A DNA stretch of 64,000 nt from contig JAUDYN010000005.1 of NCBI GenBank assembly GCA_030407005.1, positions 3,720,001 through 3,784,000 of the forward strand, written 5' to 3'. The notes beneath the pieces were generated by a model, which did no database searches, was not told the origin of the DNA, and saw only the letters and a program-made list of their open reading frames with translations. Source of the stretch: Desarmillaria ectypa. Taxonomy: Eukaryota > Basidiomycota > Agaricomycetes > Agaricales > Physalacriaceae. The translations under genes and the position numbers were made by a program. Below are positions 44,863 through 57,240 of this stretch, one piece after another (within the stretch, counting starts at the first letter, position 1; each line of letters opens with the position of its first letter).

Positions 44863-45979
44863 TTAAATAGTTTTCTGCCGCTCATTTCGAATACTCTCCA
44901 TCGCTAGAAATGTAACTGCGCTAGCTGTAAGTGCGCCTATGGATGCCAAGATATATCCTGCCAAGGCACCAAAGGTAGGTGTTAAAGGCCATGCCTGATC
45001 ATGAATATTCAGATACAGTAATACAATCGATCAAGAGGGAAACGCGCCTGCCATGGTCGATCCCAGTCAAGCGCGATGGGGACTGCACCGAGCCAACAGC
45101 CGACCAACGTGCCTACAGCGGGGTAGACGATGGCTCGCTCTACAGGAGTCTTTACGCTATCTCGACCGTCAGAACATCATTGTCGGGAGTAACATGACGA
45201 CTCACGAAAACTCGGCGAAAAGCCTGACCCAAGTCATCCTAACAACCAGGGACTCTGTATCAGAAGACAGCGTGGGTAGTCCATAGGTGTATGCGGGAGT
45301 AAAGATGACGAGAATAGACAAGAAGAGCGCTAGAAGATAGGTCTGTAACCAGTGGCTTGATGCAAAAGTTATATTGTGATGCAAAAGCCAGAACGAAATC
45401 AAACAACCTCAAGAGCGGTGCCCCGAAAAGGACGAGTGCGGCGTAAAATATGGCGGAGCTTGCGAGGGTCAGTGCCCAAGCATTTCTAAGTGCCTGGTAA
45501 AAAAAAATACGATTATGTTCATCAGATGAACGATGTAACAGGGCACTTACAGACAGTTTCCGGCTGTTAAAATCTGCCTTCTGTACACGAGTGCTGTCCC
45601 CAAATCCCCTTGAGGTGTAGTCGAACCACCAATCCCTGGTCCAGCCTCCCCACCAGCCCTGCAACACGACACTGCCAGCACACATACACGCGACAGTCAT
45701 GGCCGGGCTGGTGGTCAGTGCCTCTAGAAAAGGATGTTGAGGCCTGTCACGCGACGTCAACTGGCTAAAATCGACACTCCGTTGGGCCAACTCCGAAAGT
45801 ATCTTTGTCCGCGGCAGAAAAAATGCGGTGAAGAGAAGTAAAGTCGTGTGGACACCGACAATAGAAGCGTACCGGGCAAAAGGAAAAAATCCGACTGCAT
45901 TCCTTAGCACGCCACCGCTGTTTGGGACGTCGCTTGCGCCGTCGGGAGCCACTTTGGCTGCCTTTTTGTTTTTGGTCAT
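44863..45979 (-). CDS. GPI11: GPI-anchor ethanolamine-phosphate transfer factor, PIG-F/Gpi11
   Basis: Minus strand, ATG 45977-45979 to TAA 44863-44865, about 300 residues in five exons. A basic N-terminus ([14 protein letters not shown]) precedes hydrophobic helices: [40 protein letters not shown], then [20 protein letters not shown]. The conserved block reads [15 protein letters not shown]. The last exons read [20 protein letters not shown] and [20 protein letters not shown], followed by a final helix. The [14 protein letters not shown] and [11 protein letters not shown] motifs are diagnostic of PIG-F/Gpi11. The protein resides in the endoplasmic reticulum membrane and stabilises the Gpi7/Gpi13 ethanolamine-phosphate transferases at late steps of GPI-anchor assembly. 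The N-terminal exon carries an extra hydrophilic loop ([13 protein letters not shown]) that I did not match. Confidence 0.87.
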
Positions 45980-48507
45980 CGTGGTGAAGGAACGAAATCA
46001 AGATTGTAAGTATTACGTGATTAAACGATAAGATAAGATAACCAATATTTGGTCTCTTTGTTTATGTCACTCGTCCGTTTGTTGGGCTCCAAGCTGCGCT
46101 ACGTGGACTCGTTCGGTGCGTTATCTATACACCGCCCGTCGACTACAAAAATGGACCTCCTATTGTCGAAAATGCTCCAGAGTTCCATCAGAAGGACTGT
46201 CACTCCATTGCTCATTAATGTGATTCAAATTCCTCGTTTTTCATTACTCCCGCTGGTGTGCACTTGCATGGTATTCGCTGATTGCGGTACGGGAGGCTTT
46301 CCAAGCTGTCACTACTTTTCCGAGTGTCCCCGTTTGCCATTTGCCGCTGGAATAACTGGAATCGCCGACGATCGAATATCGAATCAGATGGTTCTGCGAG
46401 TATCGCTCAAATCAACAAACCTTACTGACCAAGACCTGGATCAGGCTGTCCCCTAAGTGCACTGCTCCTCAAATCCGATGAAACTGCGGTGCCGCAACTT
46501 CTTCCCAAAAAATAGGCCTTCGAATAATAGTCCAATCACCGGGGCTACCGATAGCGTTCATTGAGTATGCCGGAACACTCTTCGAGCTTCTTTTGGTATC
46601 GCGGCCATTCAAAAAGTCGCCTCTAACGTCCGGCGACAATTGTCTTCGACGTCTATTTGATCTATGGAGACCCCCTGTAACGACGCTTCCTACGCCGTCG
46701 TGGGATAGATACATGATCTCAATCTTTGTTTATAACAATGTTAACAGAGCGGCTAGTGCTCTGTTCATCTTCAATCTTTTGCGGAGTGTTCCCACAGTTG
46801 GGTCCGACACCCACTTTTAGTTGCAATGTTTCACCGAGGCTTAATTCAGGTAACGTTCCTCCGAAGATTCCTCCCGGAAAGTGGCTAGGTATCAGTGTCT
46901 CCCTTTGGCCCATCACTCCAGCTTGCAAGGATGAAATTTAAAAAACTGCAATGCTTGTCTATTTCCTTCTAGGAACTTATGAAGCTGCGAGGCGGTCGTA
47001 CCTGATGCTCGTCTAGTCAGTCTTCTTCGGTGTCGACGAAAATCCCTGCTAGTCCGGAGTTAACCGTCTAGATATCAAGGATATTATAGACGAAACACAA
47101 GAAGCCGTCTTGCGGGGCTGCATGCTGCGGTCTCGGGGTTCGCCCAAGTCTGGTGACACAGGGTGTCTGTTTAAAAGTAATGTATTCATGGGTTTCAGAA
47201 TGTTGCTTGCACCACAATTCTGTTGAGTAGTGAATAGGGCTTGGGCGTGGCAATTCTTCCTTCCTGCTAGCGCGCGGTCTTGTCGATCTATTTCCGGAAT
47301 ACCCGATAAAGGCCCCGTGCTTGACGGCAGGAGTTGCTGCTATCAGGTACAGTTGCAGAAAGTCGGGCAAGTCTCAAGACTGGGCACACTTTAAAATGAG
47401 CGATCGGAACGCAGCGAAACGATGCTTCTAGGGCGTGTGGTGCTAAGATAGTCATATATGGGATTGCACCGTATCGAACAATACAAGGCAAGGTTATGCA
47501 AATTCCAGAGTATTCGTGAGCATTGATGGATGTTTTCCTGGGGTTGTGGCGCAGATTCGATCACTTCGGTGATTGTAGCCACATCTTCGACTACGGTGAT
47601 TTACAATGCAGGGTATGCGTCCGTGTAAGTGAATGCGAGCCCTGTGGATGTGCCTTGTGTTGCCAAGTGTATTGTTGGCAAGAGGTTGGATGGATGGACG
47701 ATGTCTGTCCATTTGTTTCACCGGGTCCTCTGCGGGTTTGGGGGGCTCTGGCCTGATGATGACCTTGAGATTCCATCAAACAAACAAACCTGGTCCCGTG
47801 GCTGTGATATTTGTGAATTCAAAAAAGGCTGGCTGTCCTGCCGCCGGTCTAGCGCATCGCCGCGTTCCTAGATAACTATCCTGTTATTGATCTTTGCATT
47901 CCTCTCATTGGCACCATTCAAGACGAAGAAGCATGTCGGTATTTTCCTTGATGGCGCTAAACTTGATTGAGGGACATCATAGGGCCTCAACTGCTAATTT
48001 CAAGTAAATGATGATGCAGCGTCGCTCACACCGGACAGAATTGTGCTCCTAGTGATCCAGGCTTCTGCCGCCCTCCAATAGAAAGCAAATCAAAGAGCGC
48101 GGAATCCAAGGAGAAAAGAGTCGGTGTATTTCTGTAAGTGGAGTAGGAATTATCTATCCTGCTGGCGTTCGTGGGACCTCCAAGGCACTTGGCTTACCGC
48201 CGATGAACAAGAACCGTCCGAAGCCAATCTTCGTTGCCTTGCCTGTTAAGACCTGGTCCCGAACTCCCGGTAAAATCGATATCCAAATTGTTTACAGCTA
48301 TATCGCCGTCTGGTCACTCGCCAGGTATCATACATTCTCAAACTCCATTTCCACATGTGCGATCTCATGATATTGATATTCGAGGCTAGATTATACGGTA
48401 GGATATAGATTATTTGGCAATCATGAAACTGTACGGGGACGTTGGAGCTACAGTGCTAGACGCTTAGGGAAGTAAAAGTCCCAAATAGGTCGTGGTGGAG
48501 TAGACCC
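45980..48507. other. 2.5-kb region without a supported gene
   Basis: A plus-strand frame at 46049-46456 (135 codons) contains KMLQSSIRRTVTPLLINVIQ and FADCGTGGFPSC. Frames at 47523-47875 are Cys-rich. None has a recognised family. Pieces near 48120-48300 (AGVRGTSKALGLPPMNKNRP) have coding texture and may be exons of a decayed gene. Three tandem GATAA words lie at 46027-46041. Confidence 0.3.
46027..46041 (+). promoter_or_regulatory. Three tandem GATAA words
   Basis: GATAAGATAAGATAA lies 48 bases upstream of the GPI11 start on the opposite strand. GATA sites are bound by fungal GATA factors, often under nitrogen or iron control. Tandem repetition by chance slippage is also possible. Confidence 0.3.
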
Positions 48508-49442
48508 TCACTCGGCATAGCCAGTGAGTTGAACATCGTAACGCCCCAAAAGTTTTCCAGCACCACTATAGCTAGGTGGGCCCGGAGACAAGGTCACAGT
48601 TATAGTCGAGGAGTCACTCCATCGACTGCTTTTCGCCAGCGATGCGAGCGATGCCCCTCGTCTATTACCTGCCTTGGGTCTTTCTGAACTTGGAGAGTGA
48701 TCGGAGTAGCTGTTGTCTACCGGACTTAGGCCGACGCTGTTGTTGACAAAATGCTCCATTCGGATTGTTCTTCGACAACGGATTTGCTGGGCGTGTGTTT
48801 GTTGGCGGTATGTATAGGCGAGAAGGTAAGAGAAGGTTGAAGGAATCAAGTAGAAGAAAAGAATAGAAAGAATTTTACTGGATGCGTGGTTTGACCAAGC
48901 GTTTCCGCATTCTAGAATAAAAATAAGAGGAGGTGAAATATGGTATAGCACCGCGAGGGGACACGTACGTGTTTTCGCGTCCTCGATGTAGAGAATGGGT
49001 TGCGTCGGCCATGGACTACCTCGCTGCTCAACTGAAAGATAAGGTTGTTCAATTGAAGTGATGGAATTGGATGGCGTACAAAGAGTGTCCTTATGCCAAG
49101 AGTACCGCTGGATACCAGCGATTTACATTCCTCAATGATATCATCCTGGCTCTTCTCAGTAAACAGGGTCAAGGCCAGAAGGATGGCTTACCGCGAATGC
49201 AAAATATGCGACAGCATTGATAACGCCGGCGGCCACCAACGACACAGCAGAAAGGAATGTCAGATCCACATAGATTCGTATAAGTTTAAGCTGCCGCTAA
49301 TACACCGCACTCGAAGTTGATGTGGACAGTCACCAGGATTCAAAGGTCTCACCGTAGCGGCGCACACGGCGCCAAAGATTTCTATCAGGCATGCTGCGAA
49401 AAATACCACGCCCAGCGTGATCGATACTGTACCCAGCTTCAT
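48508..49442 (-). CDS. Four-helix membrane protein, paralogue of the gene at 50443
   Basis: Minus strand, ATG 49440-49442 to TGA at 48508, with about four introns and some 225 residues. Helix 1 is VSITLGVVFFAACLIEIFGA. Helix 2 is in LKLIRIYVDLTFLSAVSLVA and AGVINAVAYFAFA. A loop with two Cys follows (KSQDDIIEECKSLVSSG), then a hydrophilic segment (QRGSPWPTQPILYIEDAKT) and CGNAWSNHASSKILSILFFY leading into the last helix. The cytosolic tail (SYSDHSPSSERPKAGNRRG) is Ser-rich. Order and text match the divergent neighbour: RIYxxLsxLxxLxxxAAGxxxxxxxF, then DII(E/N)EC. The layout (two helices, Cys-bearing loop, last helix, long cytosolic tail) resembles fungal tetraspan proteins. Function unknown. 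An upstream exon beyond 49442 cannot be excluded. Confidence 0.6.
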
Positions 49443-50442
49443 GGCCTTGTCTAAAATTACCGAGTGTCAGGGAAATAGTGACACAAGACCTTCGTGCCAC
49501 TCAACGACTGCTATCAACATCAGCATCGTGAAAAGCATTCAACTGAGATGCGGACTTCAGGAGAGCATAATTCAGTCTAGAAAGGCACGTACCATTCTAT
49601 GAAGCAAAGTCAGTCACGCGATGGTCAACTGAAGACGACACGCATACGAGTAAGAGAGCCTACCAAAGTTGATAACGGTCACTGGTGGAGCTTGTGATTA
49701 GGATCGGCTGAACTATGAAGAGAACTTGTTGGGACGTACCGGAAATTACCAGCCATCTCAAATCAGTCTCATAGATTCGTGAAAAGAAACGTCCGGGCCG
49801 TCTGGATCGCATGAGTGGTCTCCCAGAGTAAAATGAGTCATAAATGGGACCAGTATTGAGATTATCATCTATCAACGAATGGTATCGGTCCTATCGTTTT
49901 CCCCCAGATAAGAAAAGACACCGACCATAAAGTCGCAAGGGGGGCGGACGGACCATGTCTCAAGAGTGGGGGGGAGTGGGAGAAGAAATTTCCTTCACCA
50001 TATACTGCGGGCGTAAATAAGCCATTTCCAGCAGGTGCTGGTGCTATGAACGTTACGATCAGTGATACGAACGACGAAAGAAGTCATCAATATCACTACT
50101 CAATGCTGCGCACTTGTACAAGGTGACCATTACCAAGCAGAACGACTACAGGAGACCTTGCCGATAACTACCGCAGCACTGACTGCTAGTGCACAGCTCA
50201 CTTCCCTTTGCGACCAATGACTCAGACAACAAGGTATGTAGAATAAAAATAGAAATTCGCTTTTGTCAATGTCGCTAAAAAAAAACGGTAGTGCACGTGA
50301 TATGGGGATCACGGCTGAACACAAACACAGACAACGTTGCTTAGCGGAAAGCACCGCCATTACCGCCTCCTGCCTTCCTACAGCCACCTTCTCCTTTCAT
50401 ACCTGCTTTTTTTCTTATCCTTTTCTTTTGTTACAAGTCACG
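49443..50442. other. 1-kb interval between the divergent membrane-protein genes
   Basis: It must hold both promoters. Open frames on the minus strand at 49660-49875 and 50130-50387 have no family. A polypyrimidine stretch (CTTTTTTTCTTATCC at 50405) lies just before the plus-strand start, typical of fungal core promoters. Confidence 0.4.
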
Positions 50443-52001
50443 ATGAGCTCTAGACCGCCCCCACCTCAAGGTATGTCTCCTTTGCGTTGAAGGGCGCCCA
50501 GCTGATCCGGTCATGCAGGCAAGGAAACAGCTTCGGCCGTGGTTACATCCATCTTACCTTTTCATTTGTGCATAGGAGCCCCGCCATCCTATGCGTTTGT
50601 TACACGGGTGTATCAACGGAATCTTCGGCCTATTGTGATGCTATGTGCGTGAACCTCAATCGTATAATGAACCTGATACGGTTGTTAATGAATATGGAAC
50701 AGGTGCTTTCCTCGGTGCCCTGTGGGCATTGTTCTCGTGCGTCCATTCTTATGTTGCTGCCCATTCTTGGTATTGACCAAGCTCCTTTAATAGTGCTGTT
50801 CGTATTATGCTTCTGTTCGTTTATGAAGCGTTGTTGAAGGAAATAACATACAGATCGGAAACTTTAGAAGCATCTCAATCGCAAAAGACCGTAAGTTTTG
50901 GTCACTTCTCCGTTTCATACTTCTCAATTTTCTTCAGAGGGGTTCGGGAAACTGGTTACATTTGGCATTGTAGTGGGAGTTCTTCATATGGGAGTTCTCG
51001 TATGTGAGGTGTGTTTTGTTCATAATGATTGTGGAAGAAATATTCTGATGTGATGTTCAGCTTTTTGGGCTGTTTGCGGCCTATACCGTGCGCCATGTTC
51101 CTGCTGCTCTTGCGTCTCCGCATTAATGTAGCGTTCGTAGCAACGACTCCCACTCATCAGGATATACGCCTATCTCTCTGCCCTAGCAACACTTATTGTC
51201 TTTGCTGCTGGACTGGTTCGAATTATAATTCACTTCTCTCTCAAGGTATGTTTAACTCCATCTTCATTTGGCACAATTGCTGACTGCCAACAGAATGATA
51301 TAATCAACGAATGTGCCAATTTTTCTACCGACCAGGATGTTCTATATTATCCATTTGGGTTCTGGGGTCCAGTAGCCCATGATACCCTTACCGCAAGTGA
51401 GGCACGACAATGTATGTCAAGTACACTTTCTGTTTCTCGCCAGTGCTTAGATTATTTCAGGGTGCCGTGACGCGTGGGACCACGATTCTTGGGCCGATAT
51501 CGTCGCTCTTATTATCACTCTCAGTGCGTATCAATTAATATTATGCCTATGCCTTGCTCATGGCAATTAGTACTCGCCAGCATGTTCAGTGCCCTAGCGT
51601 TTGCTTATTACCGCCAGGCTCTAGATCCTACCAGTGTTGTTAATGCCTTGCGTGCACCGTCCAATCAAGTGCGTGCAAGCGCCTTCCCTTCGCACTACAA
51701 CCCGCCATACAATGCTTCTGTGCCGAACTTGGGTTACGGCTACAACATGCCATACGCAGGAGGTCCTTTCCCTCAACAGCCATACCAGTCTGCCCCTGCA
51801 TACGCACCGCCCCCAGGGCCTCCACCACACGTGGACGACAGCAAGCCTCCTGGATACATTGGGGGTGATGGCAAAGGAGCATTTGCCGCAGAGAAAGAAG
51901 ACAATCCCTTCGCCGATTTCGACGATGGTCCTAGTAGAAGGGAAGCTGAGAGAGATGTGACGAGTGCGAACCCGCCACAAATGGGAAATCCCTTTCGCTG
52001 A
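50443..52001 (+). CDS. Four-helix membrane protein with Pro/Tyr-rich tail
   Basis: The likely start is ATG 50443 (MSSRPPPPQ), but exons between 50470 and 50930 are uncertain. From 50940 the chain is clear: GFGKLVTFGIVVGVLHMGVL, LFGLFAAYT, QRLPLIRIYAYLSALATLIV and AGLVRIIIHFSLK. Then comes a Cys loop (NDIINECANFSTDQDV ... ARQ), WCRDAWDHDSWADIVALIIT, and the last helix ILASMFSALAFAYYRQALDP. Each junction has GT...AG borders and keeps frame. The cytosolic tail of about 120 residues is rich in Pro, Tyr and Gly (YNPPYNASVPNLGYGYNMPY, YAPPPGPPPHVDDSKPPGY) and ends NPPQMGNPFR. PPGY-type motifs can bind WW domains of Rsp5-like ubiquitin ligases (inference). It is paralogous to the gene at 48508-49442, and the two are transcribed away from each other. 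Confidence 0.72.
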
Positions 52002-52269
52002 GAGGGCGAGTATATAATCTTGATATTTGTGTGTATTGATTGGATTTGTTCAATATGCTTGATGTAATCTATGGTGATGCGATTAGTGCTTTGCTGGATG
52101 CTTTGTAGGACGGTACATTTAACTTATATCAATGAAATGAATGTAGTATCTGTCAGAAAATACTAGATATTGTCCGTTGTTCATGGAGGAGAATAATAAC
52201 TCGTCAGATCTGAGATAGTAACGCGTGACGGTGCCTCGACTTGTTCTCCATCAACCATTATTACCTGTC

Positions 52270-53482
52270 ATGAGCACTCGCCTTTCTTCTGCTGAAGATT
52301 ATGCATCACTGATTGACAAGTACGACACATGGATGTTCGATTGCGATGGAGTACTTTGGCATGGTGACCGTCTCATCGATGGGGCTGTCGATGTCCTGCG
52401 CCTCCTTCGGAATCGAAGTACGTGGACACTAGTCTTTCCGAAAAAGTGCGAGTAATGTATCTTTTTTCCGTTCTCTCTTTCAATAACAGGAAAGACCGTT
52501 TTGTTTGTCACGAACAACGCGACGAAGTCGAGGAAGGACTACAAGGGCAAATTTGACCAGCTAGGCGTTGAGGCACATGTGGTAAGTTGAGCGGAATTAT
52601 TGGTATGCAGAATAGTCGGAATTAACTCTACAGCTACTTTGCTTAGGATGAAATCTATGGGTCTGCATACGCAGCAGCCGTGTATCTGTCTTCTGTAATC
52701 AAGCTACCGAAAGACAAGAAAGTGTATGTAATTGGTATGGCTGGTCTAGAAGAGGAACTTCGCGATGAAGGTGTTTCCTACCTGGGCGGAACTGTGTGTG
52801 CACCCCGTTCACTTCACATTTACTTTCATATTCACTTCTAACTCCCTCTCAGGATCCCGCGGATCGCACTCTAGAGCCGTTCTCACTAGCCAACTTTGTT
52901 CTCGATGAGAGTGTTGCTGCCGTGTTGTGCGGCCTTGATACGACGATTAATTATACCAAGTTGTCCAAGGCCTTCCAATATCTTACGCGGAACCCCGGAT
53001 GCCAGTTTCTTGTTACGAATGAGGATAGCACGTATCCTAGTGCGGATGGGCTGCTACCTGGGGCTGGGGCTGTCAGCGCGCCCCTGCGCTTCGCGCTAGG
53101 GAAAGATCCTGTGAGCATTGGAAAGCCGGCAAGTACCATGTTGGATTGCATCAAGGCAAAGTATGTGTCCTCTTCTTATCTTCTTCGCCGCAATTCGTGT
53201 TTAACCTTTCTCTTTTTCCTGACAGAGTGAACTATGACCCCGAGCGTACCATCATGGTGGGTGACAGACTCAATACGGACATCTTGTTCGGTAAGAATGG
53301 TGGAATTTCTACGCTATTGGTTCTCACTGGTAAGTCATGTCTTCTTTGCACGCGGGTTCGGAGCCTCATGAAGGTTAGGAATTGCGGCGGAAGACGATAT
53401 CACAGGACCAAACCCTTCTCCGATTATCCCCGACTACGTTACGCAGTCCGTAGGCGACCTCAACAAGGCGGCCAAACATTAG
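52270..53482 (+). CDS. PHO13: HAD-superfamily phosphatase, PHO13/phosphoglycolate phosphatase type
   Basis: Six exons give about 305 residues, ATG 52270 to TAG 53480-53482. HAD motif I reads [13 protein letters not shown], with the nucleophile Asp and the acid Asp two residues later. Motif II reads [18 protein letters not shown]. The cap domain contains [20 protein letters not shown] and [20 protein letters not shown]. Motif III is in SIGKPASTM and motif IV is [16 protein letters not shown]. This order and the C2-type cap match 4-nitrophenylphosphatase Pho13 and mammalian PGP. The cytosolic enzyme removes phosphate from damaging side products such as 2-phosphoglycolate, 2-phospho-L-lactate and 4-phosphoerythronate. 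The C-terminus [11 protein letters not shown] closes the fold. All catalytic residues are present and introns have consensus borders. Confidence 0.93.
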
Positions 53483-55530
53483 ATGAGTTCTTAGATTAGA
53501 CTGTATCTTTCTTGGAGCAGTATAATAGATAAATACAGCATACATTCATAATGATAGTATTTTGGGTATCCTCAGGGTAACGCTTTTGAAGACATAAACA
53601 CGATTAGCAAGCACAAAAGACGAGTTCTAGTAAGCAGCCAGGGTAACAATGCTCGCAGTTCTGCATATATTTTAGGTCCCATTTGAAAACACTAGCAGTA
53701 TCCCCATTCATGGCTACTGAATATGAAGGGTAAATCCCTCGTGAGATCGGCGGGTCCGAAGAGTTACCGATCCTTAGCAGCACATTGCTGTCGGGAACGT
53801 TCCTCGCAAATAAAAGAACAGAAGAACAGGCGACATGAAGGTCGAACTGAGATCGTCGGGAATCAGAGTGCGGTCGGCGGAGCTACTATCATTTCTCTTC
53901 TATCTTTAAATCTGAACAAGAACTTCCTCATCTTCCCAATAGTCGCTTGTTAGATAGAGGTCCCTCAGATTAGACAATGAAGAAAGATAATTATCAGGTT
54001 TGGGCTTCTTGACGAGTCCCTCGTGACCGGTCCCCGGCTGGCCATCGATGGCATGCGACTCGTTCACAGGGATCTCGTATGCTTTGCCCCAGTAGCCAGG
54101 CAGACACCAACGAAATGATCGCAGTGAAGATATGATGTAGTTGGTGACGCGGGATTTTCAGGGAACGTGTTTACCTCATGAGGTTCATTGTTTGCAATTA
54201 ATAGTGTCTACCAGTGACGAAAGCTAACGAATGCGACCCGTTTACGGTTCCGGTTTTCGCTATGGGTTCGGTTGGGGCGTCGAGTTGACGCCTTCCATTC
54301 ATCAGTCATCGATTCACATGAAGCGCTCAAAGACGTAGATTATTCACGTCTTTTAGGCGTCTTCCCTAGATCCGGTTCATCAATCTAGAGCGCCGTTACA
54401 ATTATAGTCGATTTTCACGAGGCCACTGGATGGGTCTGATCTATCCGTGAGTTAGTCCTCGCCATATTGAGGTATCTCACTCTGAACGCCACTGGATAAA
54501 AACATTATCAGTATCACGCGCTACTCTGCATACCGAAACACGAGAAGCACATACCTTCAGCCTTAGGGGCAGGCATAAAATGAATGGGTCGGTGAAAAGA
54601 TTCAGGCCTGCCTTGGTTTATACAAGCTCGCGGTGATTGGTACCATAAAACCGAAGTCCGGCTTAACAATTCCGAAATCACCCCAGAAGGCATTCTTTTG
54701 CAGGGCTGAGATAGATTTGAACATCTAGGAATAATGTCTAGTTCTCACTCTTGTCTGATGATAGTCCTAGATCCGGACCCAGTCCCAAAGTCGTGTAGAC
54801 GTGCTGACAATTGCCAAGGTGAATGATAGGGGTCAGCTGTTACTGGATTAATGGCAAGTAATCATTCCAGAATGTCTGTTACTTAGAGCGCAGTTCATCG
54901 CGCAAGGATCTCATAGAAGATGCCTTATAAGTCGTGATCAATACTACACGATGAAAGGGCGCAATGCGACGAGACTACTATCGACCATCGCACTGATGCA
55001 ACTACCACGTCGTCAGCGAGACGGTCAAGTAAATCTCGACTGTCTTGATTGAGACTCTGCCTAGGAGAGACTAACGGTCAAGTACAGGAACCAAGAACAC
55101 CGAGGGGCTGATATGAGCATATCGCGTCGCCAGCGTCTGTGTCCGCTAGCGTTCCAAGTAATATCTATATCCGCAGCCAGGAAGGCGAACCAGCGGTAAT
55201 CCGAGATACTACTAGCTGATCTGGAGCGATAAGAAATTATAAGTGGGAAGGTTTGGTGTGTAGAGCTGCGCCTGCCAGTGCAAAAAATGATTTCGTTTGG
55301 CTAGCAGATCAACAAGACCAGACTTTTAAGAAGGTTGAAAAGCAGTTCATAACCAAATGCACAACATTGTAGGTCTAGCTGCCTTCCAGATCAGAGTCGT
55401 GCATATGTTTGCAGTCATAGTGAAGCCGCGGCAAGAGCTGATTCCGAGTCCCAACCGGCGGGTTCGTCTTTGATATGGTTCTCTCAGAACTGAGAACTCA
55501 GTCGCATTTCGGCATTTCTGGAATGCGGGG
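53483..55530. other. 2-kb region without a supported gene
   Basis: No frame longer than 76 codons starts here and no family is seen. The first 100 bases are the 3' flank of the phosphatase gene. The rest has no strong base bias or repeat that I can see, apart from GTTCGG/GGTTCCGG words near 54240-54275. Confidence 0.4.
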
Positions 55531-57240
55531 GTGACCTGGACATCAACGAGGTCCCTGCTTCAAAGTCAGAGAAAAAAATTCAGGACTAATCGAACCGCGC
55601 CACGTGCTGGTCACGAACTTTCGAGTCCGAACTTCAACCTGTCAGTGTCGCGGGTTGGTTACATACGTGTATGCCAGCCATACTCTGAGCGACAGGAAAG
55701 AGTATCTCTTAGGTCGCGAGGTCTGCAGAGTGCACCTTTCTTGACTTTGGACGACGACAAATCAGGTAATCTTGGGAGTTCGGTAAATGGTCGAGGGAAG
55801 GTAAGAGGCAGAAGAAAGGGGAAACGAGGTGGTAGGGTTGGCGGCAGAAATAATCCTATCCCCTTTGACGTTCAGATTGATAATGATGATGATGATGGCG
55901 CAAGTGTGGTCCAGCCGGATCCAAGTCGAGATACGCCTGTAGCGGGACCCACCTTCGCATATGGCCTGCAAAAAGTCCCGATGTCGGGTGACCTGCCGTA
56001 TTTCAATGATAACAGTACGATCGCTGTCGACGACACGAATGGAAGGATATACATGTATGGAGGCTAGCGGCAGGATAGCAGCGACTGGACTTGCGATTTC
56101 CATGTTTGCAATGTGAGTGACATGTCTTGGCAAACTTGGACGGTAAGCGCGCCCATTGAATCTTCCGTGTTTCATGTGTCTAATCTAGCTATCTATGGGC
56201 ATTCCGTTTCAAAAACCCAAACCATTACCTTGTCTGTGCCGTGCGGCGTCTACATTTCTAAGAATGAACGGATGCGAATATGTTTTTCTGTTCGGTGGAT
56301 TCGACGACAGTACACAAGAAAAAGGACGTTATTCAGAACTCATTGCAATCGATGTCAGGGCGAAGATGTGGGCGTATGTCAGTGTGGTAGGAAGTGTTGA
56401 GGCCCGCATAGACGCGACGATCGTGGGCATTGACGACCGGCTCTACGTTGAAGTGGCAATGTCCAAAGTTGTAGCATTCTTCGTTCATATTCTATGGCAG
56501 AGTGTGTTGATTGCCGTTGGACCTGGATTGTAGAAGACGAACTATACAACACTGATGTCCCGAATCTCGGTTTTGGAGGCAGGGCCCTTCCTGTCTACGA
56601 TGGCATGAAGATCCTTCTGACTCCCGGTCATATTCAAACTGATACGGTGCGTATGTATTCTGGTTTTGTCCCTATATTCAATTTGATCGTCATTCCACTA
56701 TTACAGGAAATTACAATGTTGGAGCACAATCTGTACTGAAAATCGAACTTTCCAAAGTGTATCTAAAACAAATGACAAATTTCTGGCCAGAATCAAGTGG
56801 TATAATTCATATGCGGTCAAACCGTCTCAGAGATCATCGATTCCGCTGCCCCGTGCTGCAGGCTTACCGCCCAGGGAGGCTCTATCAGTTGGGCTGTCAC
56901 ATCCTTTCACGCTGGATCGAGTCTTCAAACCACGATGAGTATCTGGTCCTGGAGGTTGGCAGTAATTCACCCCTCTAAAAGAGCGCGTCCAGTGTCTCAA
57001 TCTACACCGGAAATTATGGGCGCTGGATCTCGACTTGCAAACGTTCATTACCGTTAATGGAGGGCATTTTTTGTTTGGAGTCGATGGGGATGATGCGTAT
57101 AATAAAAAAACACAGTTTATTATGTGTGTTGAGCTTGATCTTCAAAAGCTTCAATCGCCAGAGAAGGAAACTCGCGTGAGCTCTTCCTCTCGACCAATAA
57201 TTTCGGGCTCTAGCATGAACACGAATCGGAAGTCATAGTG
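55531..57240 (+). pseudogene. Kelch-repeat protein, decayed
   Basis: The N-terminal part is basic (GRGKVRGRRKGKRGGRVGG) then acidic (DNDDDDGASVVQPD). A kelch series follows: GDLPYFNDNSTIAVDDTNGR and IYMYGG, then DMSWQTWT, CEYVFLFGGFDD, ELIAIDVRAKMWAYVSVVGS, WIVEDELYNTDVPNLGFGGR, LPVYDGMKILLTPGHIQTDT and VNGGHFLFGVDGDD. These blades fit the kelch pattern (GG followed by Y/W spacing). A TAG directly follows IYMYGG before RQDSSDW. After RLYVE the frame is lost for about 50 bases. The join after HIQTDT at 56645-56705 is out of phase with NVGAQSVLKIELSK. So this looks like a pseudogene of a beta-propeller protein family common in Agaricomycetes. Confidence 0.6.
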
